From NCBI RefSeq assembly GCF_029813115.1, contig NZ_JAPZDS010000001.1, positions 124,001 to 188,000 on the forward strand: a DNA stretch of 64,000 nucleotides. Direction: 5' to 3'. The DNA is from Aureimonas sp. SK2 (GTDB taxonomy: Bacteria; Pseudomonadota; Alphaproteobacteria; Rhizobiales; Rhizobiaceae). The position numbers and the translations under genes are program-made. Shown here one piece after another: positions 8,844 to 17,115 of the stretch; within the stretch, counting starts at the first letter, position 1, and each line of letters starts with the position of its first letter. A model generated the notes under the pieces. The model worked only from the letters and a program-made list of their open reading frames with translations, ran no database searches and was not told where the DNA came from.

Positions 8844-9683
8844 ATGACTGGGAATGGCACCGGCAGTCCTGCCGTGATCGACATCACCGATCCGCAGGAC
8901 GAGCGAATCGCGGGCTTTCGCGACGTGCGCGAGCGCGACCTGACCCGTGCAGGACAGTTCATCGCCGAAGGCTCGGTGGTGCTCGACCAGATCCTCGCCT
9001 CCCGCCGCTTTCGAGCGGTATCGCTCCTGGTGCTGCGCGAGCGGCTGGCCGGCCTCGTGCCGCGCCTCGGCGCGCTGCCGGCCGGGGTGCCGATCTACTG
9101 CACGGAGCGCGCGGTGTTCGACCGGATCGCCGGCTTTCCCGTGCATCGCGGGGTGATGGCTCTGGCGGAGCCGGTCGCCTCGACGGCTGCGGCCGACCTC
9201 GATGCGGCGCTGGCCGCGACGCTGGCTGCGAGCGGCAGCGTCGTTGTCGCCTGCGGCCTGTCCAACCACGACAACATGGGTGCGATCTTCCGCAATGCGG
9301 CGGCGTTCGGGGCGGGGGCGGTGATCCTCGACGAGCGCGCCTGCGACCCGCTCTACCGCAAGGCCATCCGGGTGTCGGTCGGAACCGTGTTCACGGTGCC
9401 CTTCGCGCGCTGGGGCGGCGCTTCCACCATAGTTGAGCGGCTCGGCGGGCTGGGCTTCGAATGCCTGGCGCTGTCGCCGGGCGCGGCCGAGCCGCTGCGC
9501 GGCATCGGTGGCCGGCAGGCGCGGGCGCTGTTTCTCGGAGCGGAAGGCGAAGGGCTGGACGCAAGGGTCATGGCGCGTTGCCGGCCGGTGCGCATCGAGA
9601 TGGCACCCGGTCTCGACAGTCTCAACGTCGCGACTTCCGCCGCGCTCGTCCTGCACCACCTGTTTTCGCCGGCGTCGTCCTGA
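8844..9683 (+). CDS. TrmH/SpoU-family RNA 2'-O-methyltransferase
   Basis: 279 residues. These enzymes methylate ribose in tRNA or rRNA with S-adenosylmethionine and have a trefoil-knot fold. The N-terminal half is a substrate-binding L30-like domain (FIAEGSVVLDQIL). The catalytic half carries the three SpoU motifs: GLSNHDNMGAIFRNAAAFG, LGAEGEGLD and SLNVATSAALVLHH. The target base cannot be told from sequence. ATG at 8844 with GCGGAG seven bases upstream was chosen over the GTG directly before it. It converges with the next gene, sharing 62 bases at the 3' ends. Confidence 0.92.
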   Translation: MTGNGTGSPAVIDITDPQDERIAGFRDVRERDLTRAGQFIAEGSVVLDQILASRRFRAVSLLVLRERLAGLVPRLGALPAGVPIYCTERAVFDRIAGFPVHRGVMALAEPVASTAAADLDAALAATLAASGSVVVACGLSNHDNMGAIFRNAAAFGAGAVILDERACDPLYRKAIRVSVGTVFTVPFARWGGASTIVERLGGLGFECLALSPGAAEPLRGIGGRQARALFLGAEGEGLDARVMARCRPVRIEMAPGLDSLNVATSAALVLHHLFSPASS

Positions 9684-10623
9684 CCGGCTTCTCTTCGTCC
9701 TGAAGGCGGCGGACGCGGTCTGCGAGGAGCGGCTCGCCCGCATCGGCCGCAGGCGGGGGCGCATCGGCGATCATCCGGGCGAGCTGCGAATCGGCGCCTT
9801 CGACCTTGATGCGCTCGTGGATGACGCGGGCGGCGATATCGCCGATCCGCTCCCGGATCTCCGCATGTTCGGCGTGGGAGGCAGGCGTCTTGTCCGCGCT
9901 GCCGCGCGCGATGGCGGCTCGCAGGCGGCTGTTCCCCGAAGGCGCGGCATCCGGCTCGGAGACGGGAGCCGGGGCGTCGAGTTGGGGCTCGGCCAGCGGC
10001 TTCGGCAAGGCCATTGCGGCCACAAGGGGCATGGTGGCCGCCGCGCCTGGGGCCTCGGCCGGGGCAGGTGGAAGGGGGGCGGGCGTCAGCTCGACGATGC
10101 GCGCCTCGGCTGTGGCCAGGCGGAACCGCTGCTCGTCGAAGGCCTGGCTGAGGCGCTGGAACTTGGCGTCCAATGCGGCGAGCTCGCTTTCGCGTCGCTC
10201 AAGCCTCCCCCGAAGATCCTGCCGTGTGGCAAGAAGGGCGTCGCGCTCGGCGACGAGCACGCGCAGATCCTCCTCCAGGCGACCGGCGCGACCGGCGCTT
10301 TCCGCGATCTCCCGTTCCAACTCGGCTTGCCGGGCGCGGAGCTGGCCGTTCTCCAGGATCGCGCGCCCGGCCTCGGCGCGCTCGCGCACGGCCGCATCCT
10401 GCACGGCGCGGTGGCGCATGGCGTCGCGATGGATGTCGAAGGCGGCGCGGGCCCGGACGGCGTCGAGTTCGCCGCGCATCTCGCGCACCGTTGCGGGGAT
10501 CGTCGCGTGGAACTCCCGCCGCGCCAGGCGTTGCGCGTTGCTCCAGAGGATGGGTGCGAAGATCAGGGCGACGAAGCTGGCGACCAGCGCGCCGAGCGCG
10601 AAGACAAGCGCGGTTGCGATCAT
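9622..10623 (-). CDS. Membrane-anchored coiled-coil protein, function unknown
   Basis: 333 residues. One N-terminal transmembrane helix (TALVFALGALVASFVALIFA, residues 3-22) is followed by about 150 residues of heptad-like coiled coil rich in Glu, Arg, Ala and Leu (roughly residues 45-185). A Pro/Ala linker and a basic C-terminal tail follow. The form recalls envelope-spanning scaffold proteins, but no family is recognised. Its last 62 bases overlap the end of the SpoU gene on the other strand. A long plus-strand frame over it is a shadow. Confidence 0.78.
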   Translation of the reverse strand: MIATALVFALGALVASFVALIFAPILWSNAQRLARREFHATIPATVREMRGELDAVRARAAFDIHRDAMRHRAVQDAAVRERAEAGRAILENGQLRARQAELEREIAESAGRAGRLEEDLRVLVAERDALLATRQDLRGRLERRESELAALDAKFQRLSQAFDEQRFRLATAEARIVELTPAPLPPAPAEAPGAAATMPLVAAMALPKPLAEPQLDAPAPVSEPDAAPSGNSRLRAAIARGSADKTPASHAEHAEIRERIGDIAARVIHERIKVEGADSQLARMIADAPPPAADAGEPLLADRVRRLQDEEKPVRTTPAKTGGAGRARRKSRR

Positions 10624-10749
10624 GGACTACTCGACCTCGTGCCTGGCTCGCGCGATCGAAGACCGAGCCGCCGCCGCGAAACGGCAACGGTGCGCCAAAG
10701 GGTCCCCACCCGACTTCTTACGTCAAGTCCGCCCGGTCTGCCTAGAAGG

Positions 10750-11343
10750 TCAGAACGGGTTCCAGGTCGCCGAAGGTGTCAGCTTGAGGTAGCCGACGTT
10801 CACGCCGAGCCGAGCGCCGACGCCGGTGCGGATCGGGACGAGCGTGATCGCGTTGCGCTGAAGGAAGGTCATGCCGACGCCGCCGACGAGATAGGCGCTG
10901 CCGCTGACGCCGATATAGCGGCCGTAGACGCCCTCGACGGACGGCAGGTTGTAGACCAGCATCATGGTGCGCGCGCCGTCGCCTCCGGCGTCGAACCCGA
11001 CGGACGGCCCCTGCCAGAAGATGCGGTGCTCGCCCGCGTTCTTGGTGAAGAGCGTGCCCTCGCCGAACCGGAGGCCGCCGATAAAGGCGCCCGAGCCCTC
11101 TTCGCCGAGGATGTAGCCGTTGGGCAGTCCGCGTTCCTGGAAGGCCCGCTCGATCACGGTGGCGAGGCCGCCGGCTGTGGCGCCGAAGAAGCGATGCCCC
11201 TCGCCGACGATCTCCTCCATCGTGTAGCCGCCGCTCTGCTGCGCGGCGGCCGGCGTCGGGGCGAGCACGACGGCGGCGGGAAGGGCGGCTGCGGCCATGG
11301 CCGCGAAGGCGAGGCGGCGGACCAGCCGGATCGTGCGTTTCAT
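10750..11343 (-). CDS. eipA: EipA-like periplasmic envelope-integrity protein (DUF1134)
   Basis: 197 residues. A signal peptide is visible (LAFAAMAAAALPAAVVLAPT, cut after AAA). The mature part matches DUF1134: YTMEEIVGEGHRFFGATAGG, GYILGEEGSGAFIGGLRFGE, GVYGRYIGVSGSAYLVGGVG and LGVNVGYLKLTP. In Brucella the DUF1134 protein EipA is a soluble eight-stranded beta-barrel in the periplasm, needed for envelope stress resistance, and its gene is directly activated by CtrA. Here it lies divergently beside chpT and a few kilobases from ctrA. ATG at 11343 has GGAAGGA upstream; the longer open frame to 11553 has no support. Confidence 0.88.
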   Translation of the reverse strand: MKRTIRLVRRLAFAAMAAAALPAAVVLAPTPAAAQQSGGYTMEEIVGEGHRFFGATAGGLATVIERAFQERGLPNGYILGEEGSGAFIGGLRFGEGTLFTKNAGEHRIFWQGPSVGFDAGGDGARTMMLVYNLPSVEGVYGRYIGVSGSAYLVGGVGMTFLQRNAITLVPIRTGVGARLGVNVGYLKLTPSATWNPF

Positions 11344-11548
11344 CGGTCGAATCCTTCCGAAAGCTCTGGGTGCCTGGACGCAGGTCTCTCCACAACTTGC
11401 GCGCTCCATGGTTTCCGCTTTGCTAACGCGTCGCGAAAGTCGGTCGCGCGGGTGTCGTTCCGGCGCCACAGGCGTCGGAAAGGCTGCGATCGCCGCGCCT
11501 ATGCCTCGCGGGGACGGCGGACGCGTGATAGTGCGATCGTGTCGAATT

Positions 11549-11564
11549 TTCATCGAATGTTAAC
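11549..11564 (+). promoter_or_regulatory. Candidate CtrA box upstream of chpT
   Basis: TTCATCGAATGTTAAC fits the CtrA consensus TTAA-N7-TTAAC with one mismatch. It lies 16-31 bases before the chpT ATG and about 205 bases from the eipA start, so it could serve either gene. A repressor-like position for chpT is possible. Confidence 0.4.
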
Positions 11565-11579
11565 CAAGACGGAACGCCG

Positions 11580-12257
11580 ATGACGAACCTGCCCGCATTG
11601 TCCGCGCCGGATCTGGCGGCCCTCCTGGCCAGCCGCCTCTGCCACGACATCATCTCTCCGGTGGGGGCGATCCAGAGCGGGCTCGAGCTTCTGGACGACA
11701 TGCCGGACGATCCGGAATCCATGGCCCTCGTCCGCAGCTCGACGAAGAGCGCGGTCGCAAAGCTCCAGTTCGCCCGCATCGCCTACGGCGCTTCCGGCTC
11801 GTCCACCGCGCAGATCGACATGGGCGACGCCAAGACGGTGGCCGAAGGCCTCATGTCCTTCGAGAAGGCGAGCCTCCAATGGACGGGCGAGCGGGCCTAT
11901 GTGCCGAAGAACATCGCCAAGCTCGTGCTGAACCTTCTGGTCGTCGCCAACGCCTCGGTGCCGCGCGGGCGCGAGGTGGAGGTGACGATCGAGCAGTTGG
12001 AGCCGGTCGCCCGCTTCACCATCGCCGCGCGCGGCAAGCCGCTGCGCGTGCCGGCCAAGTTCCGTGAGCTCCTGGCCGGCGACGCGACCCCGGATTCGAT
12101 CGACGCCCATGGCATCCAGCCTTACTACGCGCTGCTCCTCGCCCGTGAGGCAGGGCTGACCGTCTCGCTGGAGCAGGGCGAAGAATCGGTCCTCTTCCGG
12201 GTGGAGCCGGCCGCGCAAGCCGCGGAGCCTTCGCTCGAAACCGACGGACCGCGTTGA
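11580..12257 (+). CDS. chpT: Histidine phosphotransferase ChpT
   Basis: 225 residues. ChpT passes phosphate from the CckA kinase to CtrA and CpdR. The N-terminal helical dimerisation domain contains the phospho-accepting histidine in RLCHDIISPVGAIQSGLELL (His22). The C-terminal part keeps a degenerate kinase ATPase-like fold without ATP motifs (VPKNIAKLVLNLLVVANASV). Length and motif match the family well. Divergent from eipA and followed at 97 bases by a receiver-like gene. Confidence 0.93.
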   Translation: MTNLPALSAPDLAALLASRLCHDIISPVGAIQSGLELLDDMPDDPESMALVRSSTKSAVAKLQFARIAYGASGSSTAQIDMGDAKTVAEGLMSFEKASLQWTGERAYVPKNIAKLVLNLLVVANASVPRGREVEVTIEQLEPVARFTIAARGKPLRVPAKFRELLAGDATPDSIDAHGIQPYYALLLAREAGLTVSLEQGEESVLFRVEPAAQAAEPSLETDGPR

Positions 12258-12353
12258 GGAAACGTTCGCCTTCCCTGTGAACCGCTCCCTAAAGAACGGC
12301 TGCTAGGCTCCATTCGAAGTGCCGGATTGGGTCCGGCGGATCGGAGCCGCGTC

Positions 12354-12746
12354 ATGTCCACCTGCCTCGTCATCGACGAATCCAGCATCGTCGCCAAGGT
12401 CGCCAGCCGCATCCTGTCGGGTCTCGATCTGCAGACAGTCGCGGCGTCCACGGTCCTGGACGCCTCGCGGCTCCTGGCCGAGCCGGCGGCGGCAGCGCCG
12501 GCGCTGGTGCTCCTGTCCGCCTCGCTGCAGGGGACGACGGTGGACGCAAGCGTCAAGGCGCTGCGGGCCAACCCGAAGACCGCCAGGGCGAAGATCCTGG
12601 TCTCGCTGGTAGAGTCCAACCTTGGCACCATGACGCGGGCCAAGCGCGCGGGGGCCGATGGCTTCATCTTCCGCCCATTCGACCGCGCCTCGCTGATCGC
12701 CTGGGTGGAGCCCTTCCTCGAGGCGAAGGAGCCGGTCGCGGCCTGA
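12354..12746 (+). CDS. Degenerate receiver-domain protein
   Basis: 130 residues, a stand-alone response-regulator receiver fold. The acidic pocket is present (LVIDES, Asp8-Glu9), but the phosphorylated aspartate is missing: the beta-3 end reads LVLLSASLQG, with Ser55 where Asp is expected. The usual KPF lysine is replaced in FIFRPF by Arg. It is therefore probably not phosphorylated in the normal way. Placed between chpT and ctrA, it could act as a constitutive adaptor or decoy in the CckA-ChpT-CtrA relay; that is inference. ATG at 12354 is preceded by GGAG. Confidence 0.8.
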   Translation: MSTCLVIDESSIVAKVASRILSGLDLQTVAASTVLDASRLLAEPAAAAPALVLLSASLQGTTVDASVKALRANPKTARAKILVSLVESNLGTMTRAKRAGADGFIFRPFDRASLIAWVEPFLEAKEPVAA

Positions 12747-12769
12747 CGCCGGCACCGTTCCCGACAAGC

Positions 12770-12802
12770 GAAAGCCCGCCGTCCGGTAGGAGGCGGGCTT
12801 TC
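12770..12802. terminator. Bidirectional terminator between receiver gene and ctrA
   Basis: AAAGCCCGCC and GGCGGGCTTT form a perfect 10-base stem around an 11-base loop. It serves both converging genes. Confidence 0.85.
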
Positions 12803-12824
12803 GTCGATGCGTGTTCGGATGGGA

Positions 12825-13520
<696 letters not shown>

Positions 13521-13898
13521 CAGTTAAATCCTCTGCATCAGCCCGGCCGGGGCGGGTCTTCCGACTGGGTTGGAGTTCGTCTCGAAGCTGAAGGCATCGT
13601 GCCAGTGAATGGTTAACAATGCCTTCCGTCCCGATCCTCTGTTCAACCGAGTCTTTCGATCTGTGTCCGCATCGCGGCGAAGGTGTGGGATTGCGATCCG
13701 TGTGATGACCCTGTCCCCCTTGCGTCGCTTTGAACCCGATCGATTTACCCTGCCTTAAATCATCCATGGCTATGATTAACGGCACGCGTAAACAGACGGT
13801 TAAGGTCTAGCCGACGAGGCTTGCCCGAAGCCGCCGATGCACCGCGAAACGGGGGCTCATGTTCCAGAACCCCTATGGAACAAGGAGGTGAGGGCGTC
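13521..13898. promoter_or_regulatory. ctrA: Divergent promoter region of ctrA and the FliJ-like gene
   Basis: 378 bases without a gene. It contains CtrA-type half-sites GGTTAAC (13611-13617), GATTAAC (about 13774) and GGTTAAG (13799-13805), and a GAGTC site at 13649-13653 of the GANTC class methylated by CcrM in Caulobacter. No site fully matches TTAA-N7-TTAAC. Local AT content is raised around 13610 and 13740-13800, as expected for promoters. Confidence 0.55.
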
Positions 13899-14258
13899 AT
13901 GGCCAAACGTGATAATCTGGTGCGGCTGACGCGCTTCAAGGTCGCCGAGAAGCGCAGGCAGGTCGACCAGTTGCAGATGATGCACAACGAATTCGAGCGG
14001 ATGGCTGGCGAACTCGACGCCCAGATCGCGAGCGAAGAGAAGAAGTCCGGCATCACGGACATCAACCATTTCGCCTATCCGACCTTCGCCAAGGCCGCGC
14101 GCACCCGCCGCGACAACCTGACGAATTCGGTCGGCGATCTGCGCATCCAGATGAACGCCGCGCGGATCGCGCTGGAAGAGGCCGAGGCCGAACTCGTCAA
14201 CGCCGAGAAGCTGGAGCAGCGCGACGCAGGCGAGGATCGCCGCACCGCCGTCGCCTGA
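13899..14258 (+). CDS. fliJ: FliJ-like flagellar export chaperone
   Basis: 119 residues, almost entirely helical with charged heptads (EKRRQVDQLQMMHNEFERMA; RIALEEAEAELVNAEKLEQR). It resembles rhizobial FliJ, the small coiled-coil stalk protein of the flagellar type III ATPase complex. AAGGAGG directly before ATG 13899 fixes the start. It lies divergently from ctrA; no other flagellar gene is in the window. Coiled-coil families are easily confused, so the name rests partly on the known ctrA-fliJ neighbourhood. Confidence 0.7.
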   Translation: MAKRDNLVRLTRFKVAEKRRQVDQLQMMHNEFERMAGELDAQIASEEKKSGITDINHFAYPTFAKAARTRRDNLTNSVGDLRIQMNAARIALEEAEAELVNAEKLEQRDAGEDRRTAVA

Positions 14259-14280
14259 GGCGACCGCCAAGACTTCAACG

Positions 14281-14320
14281 AAAAAAGGCCCGAGCGCTTG
14301 GCGCCGGGCCTTTTTCTTTT
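14281..14320 (+). terminator. Terminator after the FliJ-like gene
   Basis: A-run, GGCCCG, an inner GCGC-TTG-GCGC hairpin, CGGGCC and a long T-run. A strong intrinsic terminator. Confidence 0.9.
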
Positions 14321-14353
14321 GTCCTGTCGACACGCAAGCAGGATGCGGCCACG

Positions 14354-14381
14354 AAAAAGGCCGGCACCTTTCGGGCCGGCC
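14354..14381 (-). terminator. Terminator after sciP
   Basis: On the minus strand GGCCGGC, loop CCGAAAGGT, GCCGGCC, then five T. It lies 28 bases past the sciP stop. Confidence 0.85.
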
Positions 14382-14409
14382 TGATCTCGTCTCACCGAAG
14401 TCGGATCGA

Positions 14410-14700
14410 TCAGTGGAAATCGATCTTCTTGCGGTATTCCTGGAGCTGCGTCGTGCGCAGACCCGCAAGGCCGTGGCTGTCGATCGAGGCCTGCCACGAA
14501 AGGAACTCTTCCACGGTCAAGGTGTATCGCGAGCATGCCTCGTCGAGGCTGAGCAGCCCGCCGCGCACCGCCGCGACCACTTCCGCCTTGCGGCGGATCA
14601 CCCAGCGCCTCGTATTGGAGGGGGGGAGGTCGGCGATCGTCAGCGGACTTCCATCGGGTCCAATGACGTATTTCACTCTTGGTCTAACCTGATCGGTCAT
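14410..14700 (-). CDS. sciP: SciP-type CtrA inhibitor (DUF1153)
   Basis: 96 residues with the DUF1153 signature: YVIGPDGSPLTIADLPPSNT, RRWVIRRKAEVVAAVRGGLL, SLDEACSRYTLTVEEFLSWQ, then LRTTQLQEYR. In Caulobacter SciP is a small helix-turn-helix protein that binds CtrA and limits CtrA-dependent transcription. ATG 14700 (MTDQVRPR) is preferred to an upstream in-frame start. It lies divergently from mnmA and near ctrA. Strong assignment. Confidence 0.93.
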   Translation of the reverse strand: MTDQVRPRVKYVIGPDGSPLTIADLPPSNTRRWVIRRKAEVVAAVRGGLLSLDEACSRYTLTVEEFLSWQASIDSHGLAGLRTTQLQEYRKKIDFH

Positions 14701-14952
14701 TGAACTCTCTACATTACGCAAAGACCTAATCGCCATCCGAAGCTAGACCAGCGGCTCTAAACATTCCGCTAAGCCCTTAGTAGCAATTCGATAACAGGTT
14801 GAATCAAGCTTCCCCTGCGCCCAGATGGAACGGCGGAACACGGCGCCCGTGCCTGTCCGGCCCAAGCAAAACCAAGTGGTTGGCACGCCGGGGCGGGCGC
14901 ATTAGAAGAAAACGAACTGCCGGCCCGGCCGGCGCAGCCGAGTTTGCCTGCC

Positions 14953-16128
14953 ATGCTGAACAGCCTCGACCTGCACAAGGCACCCGCCGAGACGCGTGTC
15001 GTGGTCGCCATGTCCGGCGGCGTCGATTCGTCGGTGACGGCCGCGATTCTGAAGGACGAGGGCTACGAGGTCGTCGGAATCACGCTCCAGCTCTACGACG
15101 GCGGCGCCACGCCCAAGCGCGCCGGCGCCTGTTGCGCGGGCCAGGACATCGCCGACGCGCGCCGGACGGCGGAGATCCTCGGCATCCCGCACTACGTTCT
15201 CGACTACGAGCAGCGGTTCCGCGAAGCGGTCATCAACCCGTTCGCCGAAAGCTATCTTGCAGGCGAAACGCCGATCCCCTGCGTCGCCTGCAACCAGACG
15301 GTCAAGTTCCGCGATCTTCTGGCCACCGCGCGCGATCTCGGCGCCGATGCGCTGGCGACGGGGCATTACATCCTGTCGCGGCCCAACGGCGGACATCGGA
15401 GCCTCTACCGCCCGGCCGACCTCGACCGCGACCAGAGCTATTTCCTCTATGCGACGACGCAGGAGCAGGTCGATTTCCTGCGCTTTCCGCTCGGCCGGCT
15501 GACCAAGCCGGAAACGCGCGAGATCGCCGCCCGCTTCGGCCTCGGCGTCGCGTCGAAGCCCGACAGCCAGGACATCTGCTTCGTGGCCAACGGGCGCTAC
15601 AGCGACGTCATCTCGCGGCTGCGGCCGGACGCCGGGGAGCCGGGCGAGATCGTCCATGTGGATGGGCGGTCGCTGGGGCGGCACAGCGGCATCGTTCATT
15701 TCACCATCGGCCAGCGGCGCGGCCTCGGCATCGCGTCGGGCGAGCCGCTCTATGTCGTGGGCATCGACGCGCGGACCAACCGCGTGACCGTCGGCCCGCG
15801 CGCGGCGCTCCAGACGCGGCGGCTCGCGCTTCGTGCGGTGAACTGGCTCGGATTCGCGCCCATGCCCGCCGCCGGCGGGGAGGGAATCGACCTCTTTGTG
15901 CGCATCCGCTCCACGCGGCCGCCGGCACCCGCTCGCCTCGTCGCCAGCGAGGACGGGATGCCGGTCGTGGAACTCCTGGCGGGAGAGGACGGCGTGTCGC
16001 CCGGTCAGGCCTGCGTCTTCTATGCGGGAGAAGGCGAGGGCGCGCAGGTGCTCGGGGGCGGCGTCATCGCCCGCACCGAGCGCGGCGCCCTCGTCGATGC
16101 CGCGGCCGGCGAAAGCCTCGTCGCCTAA
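14953..16128 (+). CDS. mnmA: tRNA-specific 2-thiouridylase MnmA
   Basis: 391 residues. MnmA uses ATP and relayed persulfide sulfur to thiolate U34 of Glu, Gln and Lys tRNAs. The PP-loop ATP motif SGGVDSS is at residues 21-27. The catalytic cysteines are in [12 protein letters not shown] and [33 protein letters not shown] and [20 protein letters not shown] are also family blocks. ATG 14953 chosen; a TTG at 14944 would add three residues. Its substrate tRNA-Glu also occurs in the window, but that is coincidental. Confidence 0.95.
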   Translation: MLNSLDLHKAPAETRVVVAMSGGVDSSVTAAILKDEGYEVVGITLQLYDGGATPKRAGACCAGQDIADARRTAEILGIPHYVLDYEQRFREAVINPFAESYLAGETPIPCVACNQTVKFRDLLATARDLGADALATGHYILSRPNGGHRSLYRPADLDRDQSYFLYATTQEQVDFLRFPLGRLTKPETREIAARFGLGVASKPDSQDICFVANGRYSDVISRLRPDAGEPGEIVHVDGRSLGRHSGIVHFTIGQRRGLGIASGEPLYVVGIDARTNRVTVGPRAALQTRRLALRAVNWLGFAPMPAAGGEGIDLFVRIRSTRPPAPARLVASEDGMPVVELLAGEDGVSPGQACVFYAGEGEGAQVLGGGVIARTERGALVDAAAGESLVA

Positions 16129-17081
16129 GGCTGAACAGCGCGCGGCGAGGCGGTCTGGAGAATGCGGACCGTTTCGACCGCCTCGTCCGCCCCCGTGCGG
16201 GGCGCCTCGCGCGTCTCCACGCAGTGGAGGAAATGGCGCAGCTCGCGGTCGAGCGGCAGGCCGGGCTCGGTTTCCAGATAGTCCGGGTCCGCCGCGCGGA
16301 AGGCGAAGGCGTCACCCTCGCGCCAGACGCGGTGGCCATGGAACGCGAGCTTCTGCCCCTCGGGCGCGAGGTCGTCGAAGGTCAGCATGCCTTCCGTGCC
16401 GATGACGGAGAACCGCCGGTCGCGGAAGGGCGAGACGCGTGAGACGTGGATCTCGGCGGCAATACCGGATGGGAACCGCAGCACGATGTCGGCCGCGTCG
16501 GTCTCGTCGCTGAGGACCGTGCGGCGCAGGGTCTCGATCGAGGCGGGATGTTCGCCCGCGATCCGCAGCACCAGCGACAGGTCGTGGGGCGCTAGGTCCC
16601 ACACCGCGTCCATGCCGAGAAAGCGGCCGAGGCCGAGACGCGTCGAGACGATGTGGCGCACCGCTCCGACGCGTCCCTCGCGCACCGCCGCGTCCAGCCG
16701 CTCGAACACGGGATGGAAGCGAAGGACATGGCCGACCATGAGGATACGTCCCGCCTCGCGGGCCGCCTCGGCCGTGCGCGCCGCATCGGCCGGGTCGAGG
16801 CCGATCGGCTTCTCGATCAGGACGTCCTTGCCGGACGCGAAGGCGCGCCGCGCGCTCGGCCCGTGCAGCGAAGGGGGCAGGGCGAGGACGAGCGCATCGA
16901 TAGAGCTGTCCGCGAGCACCGCGTCGAGATCGAGCGCAGGCACGGAGAAACGGGCGGAAAGCTCGGCGGCCTTGGACGGGTTGGCGTCGGACAGGGCGGC
17001 GAGGGCGCCGATCTCCTTCAGGGTGCGCACATGGTTCTGGCCCCAGTGCCCACAACCGACGACGGCGACGCGCGGTGTCAT
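16125..17081 (-). CDS. Gfo/Idh/MocA-family NAD(P)-dependent oxidoreductase
   Basis: 318 residues. The Rossmann motif [17 protein letters not shown] is at the N-terminus, and the family EKP motif in [20 protein letters not shown] positions the catalytic lysine. The middle part ([16 protein letters not shown]) and the C-terminal sheet domain match sugar dehydrogenases such as those acting on UDP-linked amino sugars or inositols. The substrate cannot be read. GGAG five bases before ATG 17081. Its start lies 34 bases after the stop of the upstream GGDEF-EAL gene, so they may share a transcript. Confidence 0.85.
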   Translation of the reverse strand: MTPRVAVVGCGHWGQNHVRTLKEIGALAALSDANPSKAAELSARFSVPALDLDAVLADSSIDALVLALPPSLHGPSARRAFASGKDVLIEKPIGLDPADAARTAEAAREAGRILMVGHVLRFHPVFERLDAAVREGRVGAVRHIVSTRLGLGRFLGMDAVWDLAPHDLSLVLRIAGEHPASIETLRRTVLSDETDAADIVLRFPSGIAAEIHVSRVSPFRDRRFSVIGTEGMLTFDDLAPEGQKLAFHGHRVWREGDAFAFRAADPDYLETEPGLPLDRELRHFLHCVETREAPRTGADEAVETVRILQTASPRAVQP

Positions 17082-17115
17082 GACAGCTCCATCCGCATTC
17101 CTCATGGGCGCGTGC

